Notes: generated from the letters alone by a model not told the origin. DNA of 64,000 bases from UMGS1696 sp964621165 (GCA_964621165.1 CAZULC010000007.1:1-64000), one strand, 5' to 3'. Positions 33,991-43,506 are shown, numbered from the stretch's first letter. A program made the numbers and translations.

Positions 33991-34908
33991 TCAGACGTTC
34001 TCGAGGATGTATCTCGCGGCGGCCATACCGGTTTCGCTTCCGATTTTGCCGTCTTCCATTCCCTCGAACTCAACGGAAACATAGCCGTCGTAGCCTGAAT
34101 TCTTGATGAAGCCGAGGGTGCGCCATACGTCAAGGTCGCCCTGGGCCAGAATGGAGCCGCGGAGCATGTATTCTCCGGAGTTGGAAGAAAACCAGCAGCC
34201 GGAGTCGCATCTGAACAGTCCGCCGTTGCCAGTGAGTCTGTCGGCGCGTCTGATGTAGAAGTCCTTCAGGTGAACCATCTTCGCGTAGGGAGCGCACTTC
34301 TTAACCGCGACAGCTGTGTCCTCGTCCACGCAGATGAAGTTGCCGGTGTCAAGCAGCATGCCGAAGTTGTCCCGGTCCACGGCTTCAATGAGTCGGATGA
34401 TCCTGTCGGAACCGTTTACAAAGAATCCGTGGTTCTCAACAAGTGTAGTAATACCGTACTGCTCAGCGTACTCGGACAGTTCACGGCAGCACTCAACCGC
34501 AATGGGGAACTCCCGCTCGAAGGCAACGGGTGTGTTTGACTCAAGGGGACGGCGGAAGGAGGAAATGTCGTGGCGCATGTACTTGAGATGCAGTTTTGCC
34601 GCAACGTCAATGTGCCGCTTCAATCTCTCAACCTCAGAACGTCTAGCGTCCTCGTCGGGCTTGAGAAGGTCACCGAGAACCGCGTAGTTTGACAGTGGCA
34701 GGTCCAGCTCAGCCGCGGTGTCGAGAATTTCCTTAATCAAAGGCTCGTTGAATTCTCCGGTCTGGTCATCGTGGAGTGTGAAGCCGAAGGGAACCAGCTC
34801 AAGGCATTCCGCTCCCTTTTCCTTTGCGAAGCGCATAACCTCAGGCACAGTCATAAGCCCGCCCTCGATGTAATTGTTCATAGAATAGCTCGTAAGTCCG
34901 ATTTTCAT
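33991..34908 (-). CDS. sugar phosphate isomerase/epimerase family protein
   Basis: A 305-residue xylose-isomerase-like TIM barrel. It has the metal and substrate segments TTLVENHGFFV (Glu about residue 156), GMLLDTGNFIC (Asp about 183), MVHLKDFYIR (His about 212) and YVSVEFEGMED (Glu about 285). The enzyme isomerises or epimerises a sugar or keto-acid of unknown kind. It is the first gene of a pair with the sulfatase. An AGAAAGG site 9 bases before the ATG supports the start. A role in processing the sugar freed by the sulfatase is inferred from the operon only. Confidence 0.85.
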   Translation of the reverse strand: MKIGLTSYSMNNYIEGGLMTVPEVMRFAKEKGAECLELVPFGFTLHDDQTGEFNEPLIKEILDTAAELDLPLSNYAVLGDLLKPDEDARRSEVERLKRHIDVAAKLHLKYMRHDISSFRRPLESNTPVAFEREFPIAVECCRELSEYAEQYGITTLVENHGFFVNGSDRIIRLIEAVDRDNFGMLLDTGNFICVDEDTAVAVKKCAPYAKMVHLKDFYIRRADRLTGNGGLFRCDSGCWFSSNSGEYMLRGSILAQGDLDVWRTLGFIKNSGYDGYVSVEFEGMEDGKIGSETGMAAARYILENV

Positions 34909-34979
34909 AATGAAATCCTTTCTTTTTGTGAAATGTTGTATGTGAAAATTATATTTTTTTCTGAATCAATTCAGGATAA

Positions 34980-35858
34980 TCACAAATCCAGAACCAGCTT
35001 GTAAATGTCGTTCTTTCCGACCCCGCGGGCTTTTGCGCAGGCCTTTACCGCGTCCATTTTCGACATGCCGCCGTCCATCAGAAGCCGCACATGCTCAACC
35101 GGGTCGTCAGGGTAGTCGGGAGTCACCTCATCCTTAGCTTTCCCCGCCACAACAAGAACATATTCTCCCCGTGGCTCTTTTTCCTCGTAAATTTTCACGG
35201 CCTCTGCGATTGTGGTGCGGCAGACTTCCTCGTTCAGCTTAGTCAGCTCACGGCAAAGGGCGATCTGACGGTCGCCGAAGTATTTTAAAAAGTCGTCGAG
35301 GGTGGTCCTCAGCCGGTGGGGAGCCTCGTAGATAATCATGGTGCGCACTTCCCCTGCCAGCTCCGTGAGTCTTTCATTCCTCTCGCTTCTTGCGGTGCTG
35401 ACAAATCCTTCAAAGGCAAAGCGGGAGGTGGACAGCCCGGATAAGGTCAGAGCCGTTATGGCCGCACAGCACCCGGGAATGCTGTAAACTGTGATTCCAC
35501 GCTGGGCGCACAGCCGGACAATATCCTCACCCGGGTCGCTTATAGCCGGAGTACCCGCGTCGGTTACAAGGGCGCAGGATTCCCCTGACTCAATCCGATC
35601 CGCGATAATCTCACCCCGTTCGCGCTTGTTGTGCTCGAAGTAGCTTATCATGGGCTTGGAAATCCCGAACCTCGCCAGCATGGAGCCTGTGTTACGGGTG
35701 TCCTCAGCCGCGACGAAATCCACCTCGGTTAGAACCTTGAGAGCACGCTCGGATATGTCGGACAGGTTGCCGATAGGGGTAGCCACAAGGTATAAAACTC
35801 CGCCCAGCACCGCGTTTTTGTCCTCCGACGATATGTTTCTCTTCTTCTGACAGCTCAT
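34980..35858 (-). CDS. rsmI: 16S rRNA 2'-O-ribose methyltransferase RsmI
   Basis: A 292-residue tetrapyrrole-methylase-fold enzyme. It has the signature LYLVATPIGNLSDI (residues 22-35), AAEDTRNTGSML and VTDAGTPAISDPG. It methylates C1402 of 16S rRNA in the decoding centre with SAM. A C-terminal helical tail with KMDAVKACAKARG is normal for the family. It closes the holB-ricT-trmN6-rsmI row, which keeps the gene order of the Bacillus holB-yaaT-yabB-yabC cluster. GAGG lies 8 bases before the start. Confidence 0.95.
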   Translation of the reverse strand: MSCQKKRNISSEDKNAVLGGVLYLVATPIGNLSDISERALKVLTEVDFVAAEDTRNTGSMLARFGISKPMISYFEHNKRERGEIIADRIESGESCALVTDAGTPAISDPGEDIVRLCAQRGITVYSIPGCCAAITALTLSGLSTSRFAFEGFVSTARSERNERLTELAGEVRTMIIYEAPHRLRTTLDDFLKYFGDRQIALCRELTKLNEEVCRTTIAEAVKIYEEKEPRGEYVLVVAGKAKDEVTPDYPDDPVEHVRLLMDGGMSKMDAVKACAKARGVGKNDIYKLVLDL

Positions 35859-35917
35859 TTTTGTTCCTCTGTAGTAAAACCTTTGCTTTTCACGTAAACA
35901 TCCGGCGAACTTTCGGC

Positions 35918-36694
35918 TTAAAACATGTGTTCCAGCGAAAAATTGTCGTAGACCGCCTGCATGTCCGGGGTGTACTTTCCGCCGTCGCCGTAGATTATTA
36001 AAGGCCGCGCAAAATTAAGCCCTTCACCCGCGCCTTTTTTGCCTTCCACAAGCATAAGACACGGCTTCGACTTCACGGTGGGGTAGAGCAGCACAAGCCG
36101 CTTTGGCTCGATTCCGTTCTTTTTCATGGAGTGCAGCAGCTCAGCTGATCTGTCAGGGCGATAGACGACCGTAAAATATCCGCCGAACTTCAACAGCCTT
36201 GCCGCGCATGAGCAGAAGTCGTCGATGGTTCCGTTTTCCTCACGCCGGGCGGTGTTCATCTCGGGCGAATCACTGCTTTTGCCGGAAGACAGCTTCATGT
36301 AAGGTGGATTTGACAAAACCGCGTTAGCCTCGACGCCGAAAAAGTCCCTATCAAGCCCGCGTATGTCCGCGCAGACCGGAATTATCTTATGGCAGAGTCC
36401 GTTCATTGCGGCGTTTCGTCCGATGAGGTCGGCAAAGTACGGCTGAATCTCCGCACAGTAATAACGTGAGTACTTTTCACGGGATACCGCAAGACAGGCC
36501 ACGACTCCCGTTCCTCCGCCAAGCTCCACACAGACGCCGTTTTTCTTCTGTCGTGCAAACGCGGCCAAAAGATAGCTGTCAGTCCCGAAGGTCAGCCCTT
36601 TTTTCAGCTGAATCAGACAGACGCGCTCGTTTATTTCGTCAAGCCGCTCGGTTTCGGGGTCAAACAGGGGTAAATCAAACTTTAAGTCCGGCAT
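35918..36694 (-). CDS. tRNA1(Val) adenine-N6-methyltransferase TrmN6-like
   Basis: A 258-residue SAM methyltransferase with the glycine motif VELGGGTGVVACLA (about residues 45-58) and the catalytic NPPY (about 117) used for N6-adenine methylation. It is the YabB/YfiC family. AGGAG 5 bases before 36694 fixes that start; the longer frame adds 21 residues upstream without a site. It lies upstream of rsmI, as in the Bacillus yab cluster. The target adenine in tRNA is known only in Escherichia coli. Confidence 0.88.
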   Translation of the reverse strand: MPDLKFDLPLFDPETERLDEINERVCLIQLKKGLTFGTDSYLLAAFARQKKNGVCVELGGGTGVVACLAVSREKYSRYYCAEIQPYFADLIGRNAAMNGLCHKIIPVCADIRGLDRDFFGVEANAVLSNPPYMKLSSGKSSDSPEMNTARREENGTIDDFCSCAARLLKFGGYFTVVYRPDRSAELLHSMKKNGIEPKRLVLLYPTVKSKPCLMLVEGKKGAGEGLNFARPLIIYGDGGKYTPDMQAVYDNFSLEHMF

Positions 36695-36787
36695 ACAAAC
36701 TCCTGAAACGATGAAATTCTCTTGCGGCCACAAAAGAAGACGCCGCTTCGGCTCCACTGTTCTTGATAAATCTGATTTTACATATGC

Positions 36788-36820
36788 AAAGTAAAAGGAG
36801 AAGACAATACCGTCCTCTCC
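36788..36820 (-). terminator. terminator after the ferredoxin gene
   Basis: On the minus strand, a 9-bp stem GGAGAGGAC / GTCTTCTCC is followed by TTTTACTTT. It would end the ferredoxin transcript before trmN6. Confidence 0.85.
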
Positions 36821-36885
36821 CCCCTGCTTTTTCGGGAATCCGCTTTTTTTGGGATATCCCTATGTTAGCTTGCCGCGGGTCTGAA

Positions 36886-37059
36886 TTATTCTTCAGGCTT
36901 CGGAGCTTCAACAGGACATACGCCGGCACAAGCGCCGCAGTCGAGACATTCGTCAGGATTGATAACGTACTTACCGTCTTTTTCGGAAATAGCTCCTACA
37001 GGGCATTCGGAAGCGCATGTACCGCAGCCGATGCAGTCGTCGGAAATTTTGTATGCCAT
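36886..37059 (-). CDS. small 2x[4Fe-4S] ferredoxin
   Basis: A 57-residue clostridial-type ferredoxin with two full cluster motifs, CIGCGTCASECP (residues 9-20) and CLDCGACAGVCP (about 38-49). It carries low-potential electrons in fermentative pathways and to radical SAM or hydrogenase enzymes. GGAGG lies 9 bases before the chosen ATG; the longer frame reads through the site. It sits between ricT and trmN6 and has its own terminator, so it is probably an independent unit set into the conserved row. Confidence 0.96.
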   Translation of the reverse strand: MAYKISDDCIGCGTCASECPVGAISEKDGKYVINPDECLDCGACAGVCPVEAPKPEE

Positions 37060-37264
37060 TTTGATTACCTCCATTTCAAGATGTTATAATTGTATCATAA
37101 AATCACGGCAAAAGAAATAGGTTTTGCGAAATTTCTTGAAAAAATTTTGGGCTTTTCCGGATTTCAGTCAATTTTATGGCTGTATATGATCCGCGTACGC
37201 CGCAACAGTCCGGGCTGGGCTGGATAACTATAGAATATTATGTTAACAAAACCCCGCGTGAGGT

Positions 37265-38149
37265 TTATTTTGTACGCTCCGGTCTTTCGATTTCACCGGC
37301 TTCGCGGAGTACTGCTTTGATTACAATAACATCTCGGCGGTTGTACTGCTTCACGCTTCCGTCGGACAGCCTTACCTTGATCAGTCCCTGTAAAGGAGTG
37401 ATTTCAACGACAGTGCCGACTCCGTCGCTGGTTTTTACGGTTGAGTCCAACGGCGGGGTTTTCGCGATTTCAGCCTCGTATGTGTCGTGCTCGTACCTCA
37501 GGCAGCACATGAGACGTCCGCAGGTTCCCGAGATTTTCGACGAGTTCAGGGACAGGCTCTGTTCCTTTGCCATCTTAATTGACACCTGTACAAAGTCCGA
37601 CAGAAAAGATGAGCAGCAGAAGGGACGGCCGCAGACTCCAAGTCCGCCCATCATTTTGGCTTCGTCACGGATTCCAATCTGCCTCAGCTCGATTCTTGTG
37701 CGGAACACCGAAGCCAGATCTTTCACAAGCTCACGGAAGTCCACTCTCACCTCAGCCGAGAAGTAGAAGAGCAGCTTGCTGTTGTCAAAGGTGTATTCCG
37801 CGTCAATCAGCTTCATGTTCAGCCCGTGTTCCGCGATTTTCCTCTTGCAGATTTCAAAGGCCTCTCTCTCGAGCCGCTGATTTTCTTCAAATTTGAGCCG
37901 GTCGTCTTCGTTTGCCGGACGGATTACTTCCTTGAGGGGCGGGACGGTTTTTGATACGTCAATCATCGAGTTGCCCACCGTTACGAAGCCGTACTCAACT
38001 CCGCGGGCTGTCTCCACGATTACGTTGTCACCGCTCTCGAATTTATGCACGCCGGGTGCGAAATAGTATACCTTGCCGGCGCCCTTGAATTTTACGCCGA
38101 TTATCTCAACCTGCGTCTCCGGCGAGGGAATTTTGTTTTCGTTGTCCAT
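37265..38149 (-). CDS. ricT: RicT/YaaT-like PSP1-domain protein
   Basis: A 294-residue PSP1 protein. It has the VYYFAPGV...GDNVIVETARGVEYGFV start (about residues 20-60) and two conserved cysteine patches, CGRPFCCSSFL (about 178-188) and CGRLMCCLRYE (about 214-224). In Bacillus, RicT with RicA and RicF binds Fe-S clusters and governs RNA processing and phosphorelay input to sporulation and competence. It is 19 bases after holB. AGGAG 6 bases before the ATG at 38149 fixes the start. RicA/RicF homologues are not in the window. Confidence 0.93.
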   Translation of the reverse strand: MDNENKIPSPETQVEIIGVKFKGAGKVYYFAPGVHKFESGDNVIVETARGVEYGFVTVGNSMIDVSKTVPPLKEVIRPANEDDRLKFEENQRLEREAFEICKRKIAEHGLNMKLIDAEYTFDNSKLLFYFSAEVRVDFRELVKDLASVFRTRIELRQIGIRDEAKMMGGLGVCGRPFCCSSFLSDFVQVSIKMAKEQSLSLNSSKISGTCGRLMCCLRYEHDTYEAEIAKTPPLDSTVKTSDGVGTVVEITPLQGLIKVRLSDGSVKQYNRRDVIVIKAVLREAGEIERPERTK

Positions 38150-38194
38150 GTTTTCTCCTGTATCTATAACCTGCATCTAAAATATATTTCCTAT

Positions 38195-39202
38195 TTACAT
38201 CATTCCTGTGACGAGGGAAGTCAGCACTGTGAGCCTTGAGCAGTTGGCGTTGATGTCGTCCTCCGCTGAGGTGAGGGCCTGACATGCTGCGACTGCGCGC
38301 TTCGGCGAGATTTTCTTCGAAATTTCCGGTATGGTTTTCTCGCTGTAGAAGAGAAGCTCCCCACCTTTTTTGGCCGCTAAAATGTCCCGTACGGCGTTTC
38401 TCGCAAGGGATAAAATCCGGCAGACCTTTTTCCTATCGTCGGGGATTTCCGTCCTGACGAACGCCACAGCCTCCGACGGTTTGCCTGAGAGAAGAAGCTC
38501 GGCCAGCTTTCCAGCGGCTCTGTACAGCTTCATCTCGTCCTCGCCGGAGTTGTACAGCCCGAGTGCGTACCCCAGACTTCCGCCGGCCACATGGGAAGCG
38601 TAGATGATTTTCTCTTCATCCCCAGGATTTTTCACGAGATGGCGGCGCCTCAGTTCCTCCTCGATAAAGGCAGAGCGGAACTTTTCCATTTTCAGAACGG
38701 GAGCGCGGCTTCTGACAGTCTCAAGCAGGGTTGACGAGTCGGTGCAGAGAAACAGGAACATCACGTACTCCGGCGGTTCCTCAAGAGAAAGAAGAAGCGC
38801 GTTCTGTGCTTGTGGAGTCATAAGCTCAGCTTCGGGAATGACGTAAAACTTGCGCTCACCGTCGTTGGGCGGCTGGTACAGCGTGGACTTCACCGCACGT
38901 ATGGGGTCAACTCCAAGGGACGCCTTATCTTCCTCACGGCGGACAAACATCACGTCCACTGATGAGCTGGAGAGTATTTTCCTGCATGACTCGCACTCTC
39001 CGCAGGGCAGGGGAAGATCGCCGCTCTCACGGTTCTCGCATGAGATTGCCGCGCATATGTCAAGAGCCGCCGTATGCTTTCCCGAGCCGTATGGTCCCTC
39101 GATGATGTACGCATGGGCGCACCGGCCTTTTTTTATGTCAGCTTCCATTATGTTTTTGAGCCGCTCATTGCCGATTAAATTTCTGAAAAAATTGTCAGAC
39201 AT
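38195..39202 (-). CDS. holB: DNA polymerase III delta' subunit (HolB-like)
   Basis: A 335-residue clamp-loader AAA+ protein. It has a P-loop GPYGSGKHT (about residues 33-41), the zinc module CGECESCRK with an earlier Cys, and an SRC-like motif in the segment ETVRSRAP. It helps load the sliding clamp at the replication fork. It is the first gene of the row with ricT. GGGAG before the ATG supports the start, and an upstream divergent germination-like gene shares the intergenic region. Confidence 0.92.
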   Translation of the reverse strand: MSDNFFRNLIGNERLKNIMEADIKKGRCAHAYIIEGPYGSGKHTAALDICAAISCENRESGDLPLPCGECESCRKILSSSSVDVMFVRREEDKASLGVDPIRAVKSTLYQPPNDGERKFYVIPEAELMTPQAQNALLLSLEEPPEYVMFLFLCTDSSTLLETVRSRAPVLKMEKFRSAFIEEELRRRHLVKNPGDEEKIIYASHVAGGSLGYALGLYNSGEDEMKLYRAAGKLAELLLSGKPSEAVAFVRTEIPDDRKKVCRILSLARNAVRDILAAKKGGELLFYSEKTIPEISKKISPKRAVAACQALTSAEDDINANCSRLTVLTSLVTGMM

Positions 39203-39334
39203 CTGTTTTCTCCCGTCGCCGAATAAAACCTCTGAAAAACCGTATGATAATCACAGTGTCTTAATTATATCACACTTGAGCTTGGTTTGTCAAATCAAAG
39301 GTGCGGTATGAATGTAAATAAATACGGGTGAATT

Positions 39335-40207
39335 ATGGAAAAAATTATTTTTTTGGGCGAGCGGGGCTTGAAATTCAGGCTTACCTATGCCGTGACGGTT
39401 CTTTCGGTCATTTGCGTATCAATGGCGGCGTATATCGGAGCGGATTTCATGCGTGACGCGGACCGAGCGGCTTACTACGAAGGACTGAACGCGGCTGAGA
39501 TGAAGAACGCGGCGTACCTGCTCATGGATGAAGCGGAGTCCGGAAATCTTATAGAGGCGTATCATCACGCAAAATCAGCGGCGGAATACGCGAAAAAGGC
39601 CGGACGGGGTGATACAGGCGTGAAGTTCGACTCAATTGCACAAAAGCTGTCGAACGGCGGAGTGATCGGTGAAGAGGAGCTTGAGACAATACGCAGGACT
39701 GCCGGAGGGGATGACTTTTCGGACTCTGAGTCTGCCTCGATTGCCGCCGGACTTGAAGTTTTGAATCAGTGGAATACGCGGCGGGGAGTGCGTGAGAATG
39801 AGCGGGGAAGCGAGTACATTACACGGCGGGTGCGGGAGACGGCTGAGGAAAATATAAAGCGGCTGTTCGGCGTGAAAAAACTGAACCATGAGCCGGTTGT
39901 GGTGGACGACATGATTCTCTACAGCTGCAAAAATGCCTACGCGGCTTTGAGTCTCGGGACGGGACAGCCCATTGAGTTTGCTTGGTTTCTCCCTCGCAAG
40001 CCGGCGGTTCTCGGAGACGAGGAATGCATACTCGCAGCCAATGAATTTGTCAGGGAATACTTCCATATGATGAGGGCTGAGTCGGAACTTGCGGGAATAT
40101 CGTGCGAGGACGGCTGCGTCAGGGTCAATTACGCTTCGTCAGCGGGCAGAATCACGGTTTTGGTCGAGCGAGGGGAAGGCAGAGTCGTTGGTCTGGCCTC
40201 GGTATAA
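39335..40207 (+). CDS. membrane protein, possibly YpeB/PepSY-like germination factor
   Basis: A 290-residue protein with one N-terminal membrane helix (about 15-36), a helical middle part and a C-terminal half of alternating strands. That half has the segment LAANEFVREYFHMMRAESELAG, then RITVLVERGEGRVVG. The ending resembles one PepSY-type repeat of the germination protein YpeB, but YpeB is about 450 residues with three repeats, so this would be a short relative. The SleB lysin that YpeB partners is not in the window. The family call is an inference from layout; the protein's true role is unknown. Confidence 0.45.
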   Translation: MEKIIFLGERGLKFRLTYAVTVLSVICVSMAAYIGADFMRDADRAAYYEGLNAAEMKNAAYLLMDEAESGNLIEAYHHAKSAAEYAKKAGRGDTGVKFDSIAQKLSNGGVIGEEELETIRRTAGGDDFSDSESASIAAGLEVLNQWNTRRGVRENERGSEYITRRVRETAEENIKRLFGVKKLNHEPVVVDDMILYSCKNAYAALSLGTGQPIEFAWFLPRKPAVLGDEECILAANEFVREYFHMMRAESELAGISCEDGCVRVNYASSAGRITVLVERGEGRVVGLASV

Positions 40208-40251
40208 AAAATCCGTCCCATTTTGCGTGAGACGGAAATATTGTCTGTGAT

Positions 40252-42216
40252 TTACTTTTTCCAGTTCTTCATGATTCCCTTGTACTCGAGAAGCTTTATG
40301 AAGTGTCCGCCGACAACTGAGCGGTGCTGGAATCCAACCTGCTGTGAGGTCACTGTGTCGTACCAGTCGGTTGCGGGTACTCTCGATGGCGAGCAGTCGT
40401 AGCTCTTCCACAGCGGCTCAACGTATGCTTCAAAGTCGCGCTTGCTCTCGGCGAGGGTTCCGGTCCACATGAGCCAGTCGGACTTGGTGTAGTTTGCCCG
40501 GTTGTCAAGTGGCATACCGTAGGCGTTCATGCGGCGGGTGTAGCTGGTGAACTCGGAGGCGATAACGCCCTTGTCCATGACGTTCGTACCCATGAGCTTG
40601 TCCCAGACGATATTGTACTTCATTGACCATGTTCCCGCTCTGTCAAAGGCCAGTCTGTAGCTTCCGTCACCGTTTGACGCGCGTTCAGCCCAGCCTTCAG
40701 CCATTTTGCGTGCGGCGGTCATCATCTTTTCGCAGTCATCCTCGCGTCCGATAAGATGATAGATTATGCCCAGCCCGCTGATTCCCATGATTGCTTTCAG
40801 GGATAGGTTGCAGTTGTGGGCGAGATGTCCGGCAAAGTCGTCGGTGCAGAGCTGGTTTTCCGGGTCGTCGCCGTGTGCGATAAGGTACTTGACCCATGCC
40901 TCGAGCAGGTCGAGATTGTCCTCGGCGAATTTTGTGTCACCGGAGGCGATTGTGGCGGCGGCTGTCATGACCAGCATGTTTCCGCATTCCTCAACGGGCA
41001 TCTGACCCTCGATGTTGTTGCCGGAGTAAACCTGACCGTGGAGCAGGGGGTACTGTCCGCAGTCGTGGGGCGCGAAGTCGAAAATCCATCCGTCGGTGCG
41101 GGCGTATTTGACAATGGGGCGCATCATGCCGAGAACCAGCTCAGGGTTGTAGAGCAGGTACAGCGGAATCGAGGGGTAGCTTACGTCCACTGTAGCCGCG
41201 CATCCGTTGGAGAAGCACTCCTTTGAGATGAAGAGAATCTGCCCGTCCGTGTCCACTGCAACCTTGTGAGCGGCGATTGACTGGCGGTAGGACAGCTCGC
41301 AGATTTCGGCGTACTTTTCCCCACCGGCCCGGGTGCAGTCGAGAAACAGCTTGTCGGAGAACTCACGGCATTCGACTATTCTTTCGTCGTAGTCGGCGTA
41401 GGCTTCTTCTATTGCCTCCGTGATGGTCTTGCCGCCGCGGTTCCAGTAGGATGTCAGTTCCTCGCCGAAGTATTTGATGGACTTCACGTCGTCGTAGGAG
41501 AATGTGAAGAGCGCGGAAGGGGAACATTCTGTACATAAGTCGGCTTCGGCTGTGACAAAGGTCATTTCTTCACGGAAGTTCTCCGGCGGGTTGTCGTTCC
41601 GGTGGCGCTTACGGTAGGGGACGGCCTTCTTTTCCACGGATACGGAACCCTTGTCCACGCCGAGGTAGAAACAGCCCCAGTTGATGCGTATGTCGTCGCC
41701 TGAGACCGCGAGAACGGGCTGTTTTACGCTTCCCATTTTGACGGCGGTGTAGTTTCTGCCGGTGATGGTTTTCGTCACAACCTCATCTTCCCCGCGCAGG
41801 TTGAGGCAGATTTCCTCGGACACGGAGAGTTTGATTTTCACGCTGTGCGCCTTGCCGTCGGATGAAGCAGCTGTAATATTTAGGTAGCTGACGGGGCGGC
41901 TGAGTACGTCGAGGTTGTCAAGCAGGAGCGGGGTCGTGAAGGTGAGGAAGAGGGTGACTCCGGCTCCTTCGAAGGTATAGCGGGTCGAGAGGGCGTCGCA
42001 GTCACGTCCGGTCTGGGGGATTACTTTCGAGTCGTCTCCGTTTACCTTACCCATGAAGCGGTAGTTTTCGCCGTCGATTTCGGCATATCCTACGATAGTA
42101 TTAGGCTTGCCGGTCCAGTGGACTGTGGTTCTGTCGGTGAGGGTATCGGCGGGGGACCAGACTGAAAAATACGGGTCAACTGTAATCAGCGGAGTTGACG
42201 GAGGTCTTAATATCAT
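40252..42216 (-). CDS. glutaminase A-like protein (DUF4964/DUF5127/DUF4965/DUF1793 type)
   Basis: A 654-residue protein with the order seen in fungal glutaminase A: an N-terminal domain (LRPPSTPLITVDPYFSVWSP, residues 3-22), a beta-sandwich middle, and an alpha/alpha toroid with YRQSIAAHKVAVD and DGWIFDFAPHDCGQYPLLHGQ. The toroid resembles glycoside hydrolases, so the real activity in bacteria may be on glycans and not on glutamine. There is no signal peptide. GGAGA 9 bases before the ATG fits. It is flanked by sporulation-linked genes but has no obvious partner. Confidence 0.85.
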   Translation of the reverse strand: MILRPPSTPLITVDPYFSVWSPADTLTDRTTVHWTGKPNTIVGYAEIDGENYRFMGKVNGDDSKVIPQTGRDCDALSTRYTFEGAGVTLFLTFTTPLLLDNLDVLSRPVSYLNITAASSDGKAHSVKIKLSVSEEICLNLRGEDEVVTKTITGRNYTAVKMGSVKQPVLAVSGDDIRINWGCFYLGVDKGSVSVEKKAVPYRKRHRNDNPPENFREEMTFVTAEADLCTECSPSALFTFSYDDVKSIKYFGEELTSYWNRGGKTITEAIEEAYADYDERIVECREFSDKLFLDCTRAGGEKYAEICELSYRQSIAAHKVAVDTDGQILFISKECFSNGCAATVDVSYPSIPLYLLYNPELVLGMMRPIVKYARTDGWIFDFAPHDCGQYPLLHGQVYSGNNIEGQMPVEECGNMLVMTAAATIASGDTKFAEDNLDLLEAWVKYLIAHGDDPENQLCTDDFAGHLAHNCNLSLKAIMGISGLGIIYHLIGREDDCEKMMTAARKMAEGWAERASNGDGSYRLAFDRAGTWSMKYNIVWDKLMGTNVMDKGVIASEFTSYTRRMNAYGMPLDNRANYTKSDWLMWTGTLAESKRDFEAYVEPLWKSYDCSPSRVPATDWYDTVTSQQVGFQHRSVVGGHFIKLLEYKGIMKNWKK

Positions 42217-42343
42217 ATAATTTATCTCCTTGCGTTAATGAAATTCAAATTTTTTTACATAATTATAATACCATGAATAAATAACAAAATCAATAGGAAA
42301 AAATAGATTTTTCCCGCCTTTTTTGTGCAGTAAATTAACATTA

Positions 42344-42487
42344 CATGCTCTTTCGGCAAAAGTCCGGAGTAAGGACGGCTACGGGGGATTTTGTGTCGCG
42401 GCTGAATCATGCGCATATGCTGTATAAGGAAGCCGGAATATCGGCGGCAGGATTAAATCATCAGTGCGGAAGGTACGGTAAAGCTTG
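42344..42487 (+). other. intergenic segment with a 47-codon open frame
   Basis: The gap 42217-42543 is about 330 bases. Its left part is AT-rich and promoter-like. The right part keeps an open frame from ATG 42344 to TGA 42487 that ends MLYKEAGISAAGLNHQCG and on to RYGKA. No good ribosome site and no family are seen. It might be a decayed gene end or chance. Confidence 0.2.
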
Positions 42488-42543
42488 ATTTACGGCTTTT
42501 TCGCGCAAAGGTATTTTTGCTTTATATGAATATGGAGATATAT

Positions 42544-43446
42544 ATGAAAGAGAAAAAGGCCGCGCTTCTCGGTGGAGATAGGAGAATGCTGGCGGCAGCG
42601 CGGTGTCTCTCGGAAAAATACGCGGTTTCTGTGTGGGGATTCTCGTCTCTATACGGAAAGCAGGAATCAAAGCTGTTCGGAAACGCGGTCTGCTGTGACA
42701 CATGGGAGTCGGCGGTTGATGGAGCTGAGGCTGTGATTCTGCCCCTGCCCATGAGCCGTGACGGGGTCAGGTTAATTCTGCCCTTGTCTGAGTCGGGGGA
42801 GGATGTGCGGCTTGCTGAGCTGATTGAAAAAATCAGGCCGGGCGCACTTCTTCTTGGCGGAAACATACCATCTGCCATATCCGACTGTGGGGTGAAGCAC
42901 GGTTTGACCGTTGTAGACTACTATAATGACGAGTCGGTGCAGATTTACAATTCCGTCATATGTGCCGAGGGAGCCATTGCCGCCTGCATCGATACTCTTC
43001 CCGTGACCATATCTGGAATGCGGGCTGTTGTGACGGGCTACGGCAGAATCGGGCGGGCTTTGGCTGTTCGTCTGGTTCTCCTTGGAGCCGAGGTCTATGT
43101 GGCTGCGAGAAGCAGGAGGGACTTGGCCTACGCGAAGGTCGACGGATGCGTTCCCGTTCCACTCGAGGAATACAAGGCCTATCCCACCTTATGCGAGGCT
43201 GTTTTCAACACTGCTCCGGCGGAGATATTCACGGAAGAGGTGCTGTCAAAAATGTCGGGCGGCGAGGTCATATTTGATCTGGCGGCAAAGGACGGACTCA
43301 TTGACAAAAAAGCCGCCGCAGAACTGGGTATACGCCTGATTTCACTTCCGGCCCTCCCCGGGAAGGTTTCTCCCGACAGCGCGGGTGAGATAATATGCCG
43401 TGCGGTGAGCGAGAGGGCGGAGGAGTTCTTTGAGTCCGGCGAATGA
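42544..43446 (+). CDS. spoVFA: dipicolinate synthase subunit A
   Basis: A 300-residue protein (start at 42544, GGAG 6 bases upstream) of the DpaA family. The N-terminal Rossmann-like part with AALLGGDRRML is typical, and the NAD-binding fold has VTGYGRIGRALAVRL near residue 165. With DpaB it oxidises dihydroxytetrahydrodipicolinate to dipicolinic acid in the mother cell during sporulation. DPA is then moved into the forespore by SpoVA proteins, two of which lie at the right end of this window. spoVFB follows after 60 bases. Confidence 0.95.
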   Translation: MKEKKAALLGGDRRMLAAARCLSEKYAVSVWGFSSLYGKQESKLFGNAVCCDTWESAVDGAEAVILPLPMSRDGVRLILPLSESGEDVRLAELIEKIRPGALLLGGNIPSAISDCGVKHGLTVVDYYNDESVQIYNSVICAEGAIAACIDTLPVTISGMRAVVTGYGRIGRALAVRLVLLGAEVYVAARSRRDLAYAKVDGCVPVPLEEYKAYPTLCEAVFNTAPAEIFTEEVLSKMSGGEVIFDLAAKDGLIDKKAAAELGIRLISLPALPGKVSPDSAGEIICRAVSERAEEFFESGE

Positions 43447-43506
43447 CGTCCATTTAATTATAATCTAAATTAAAATCAGCCGAAGGCGGCGGAAAGGAAG
43501 AAAACA

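Noticed and set aside
42344..42487. A 47-codon open frame before spoVFA as a real gene.
   Set aside because: No good ribosome site or known family; kept only as a low-confidence intergenic note.
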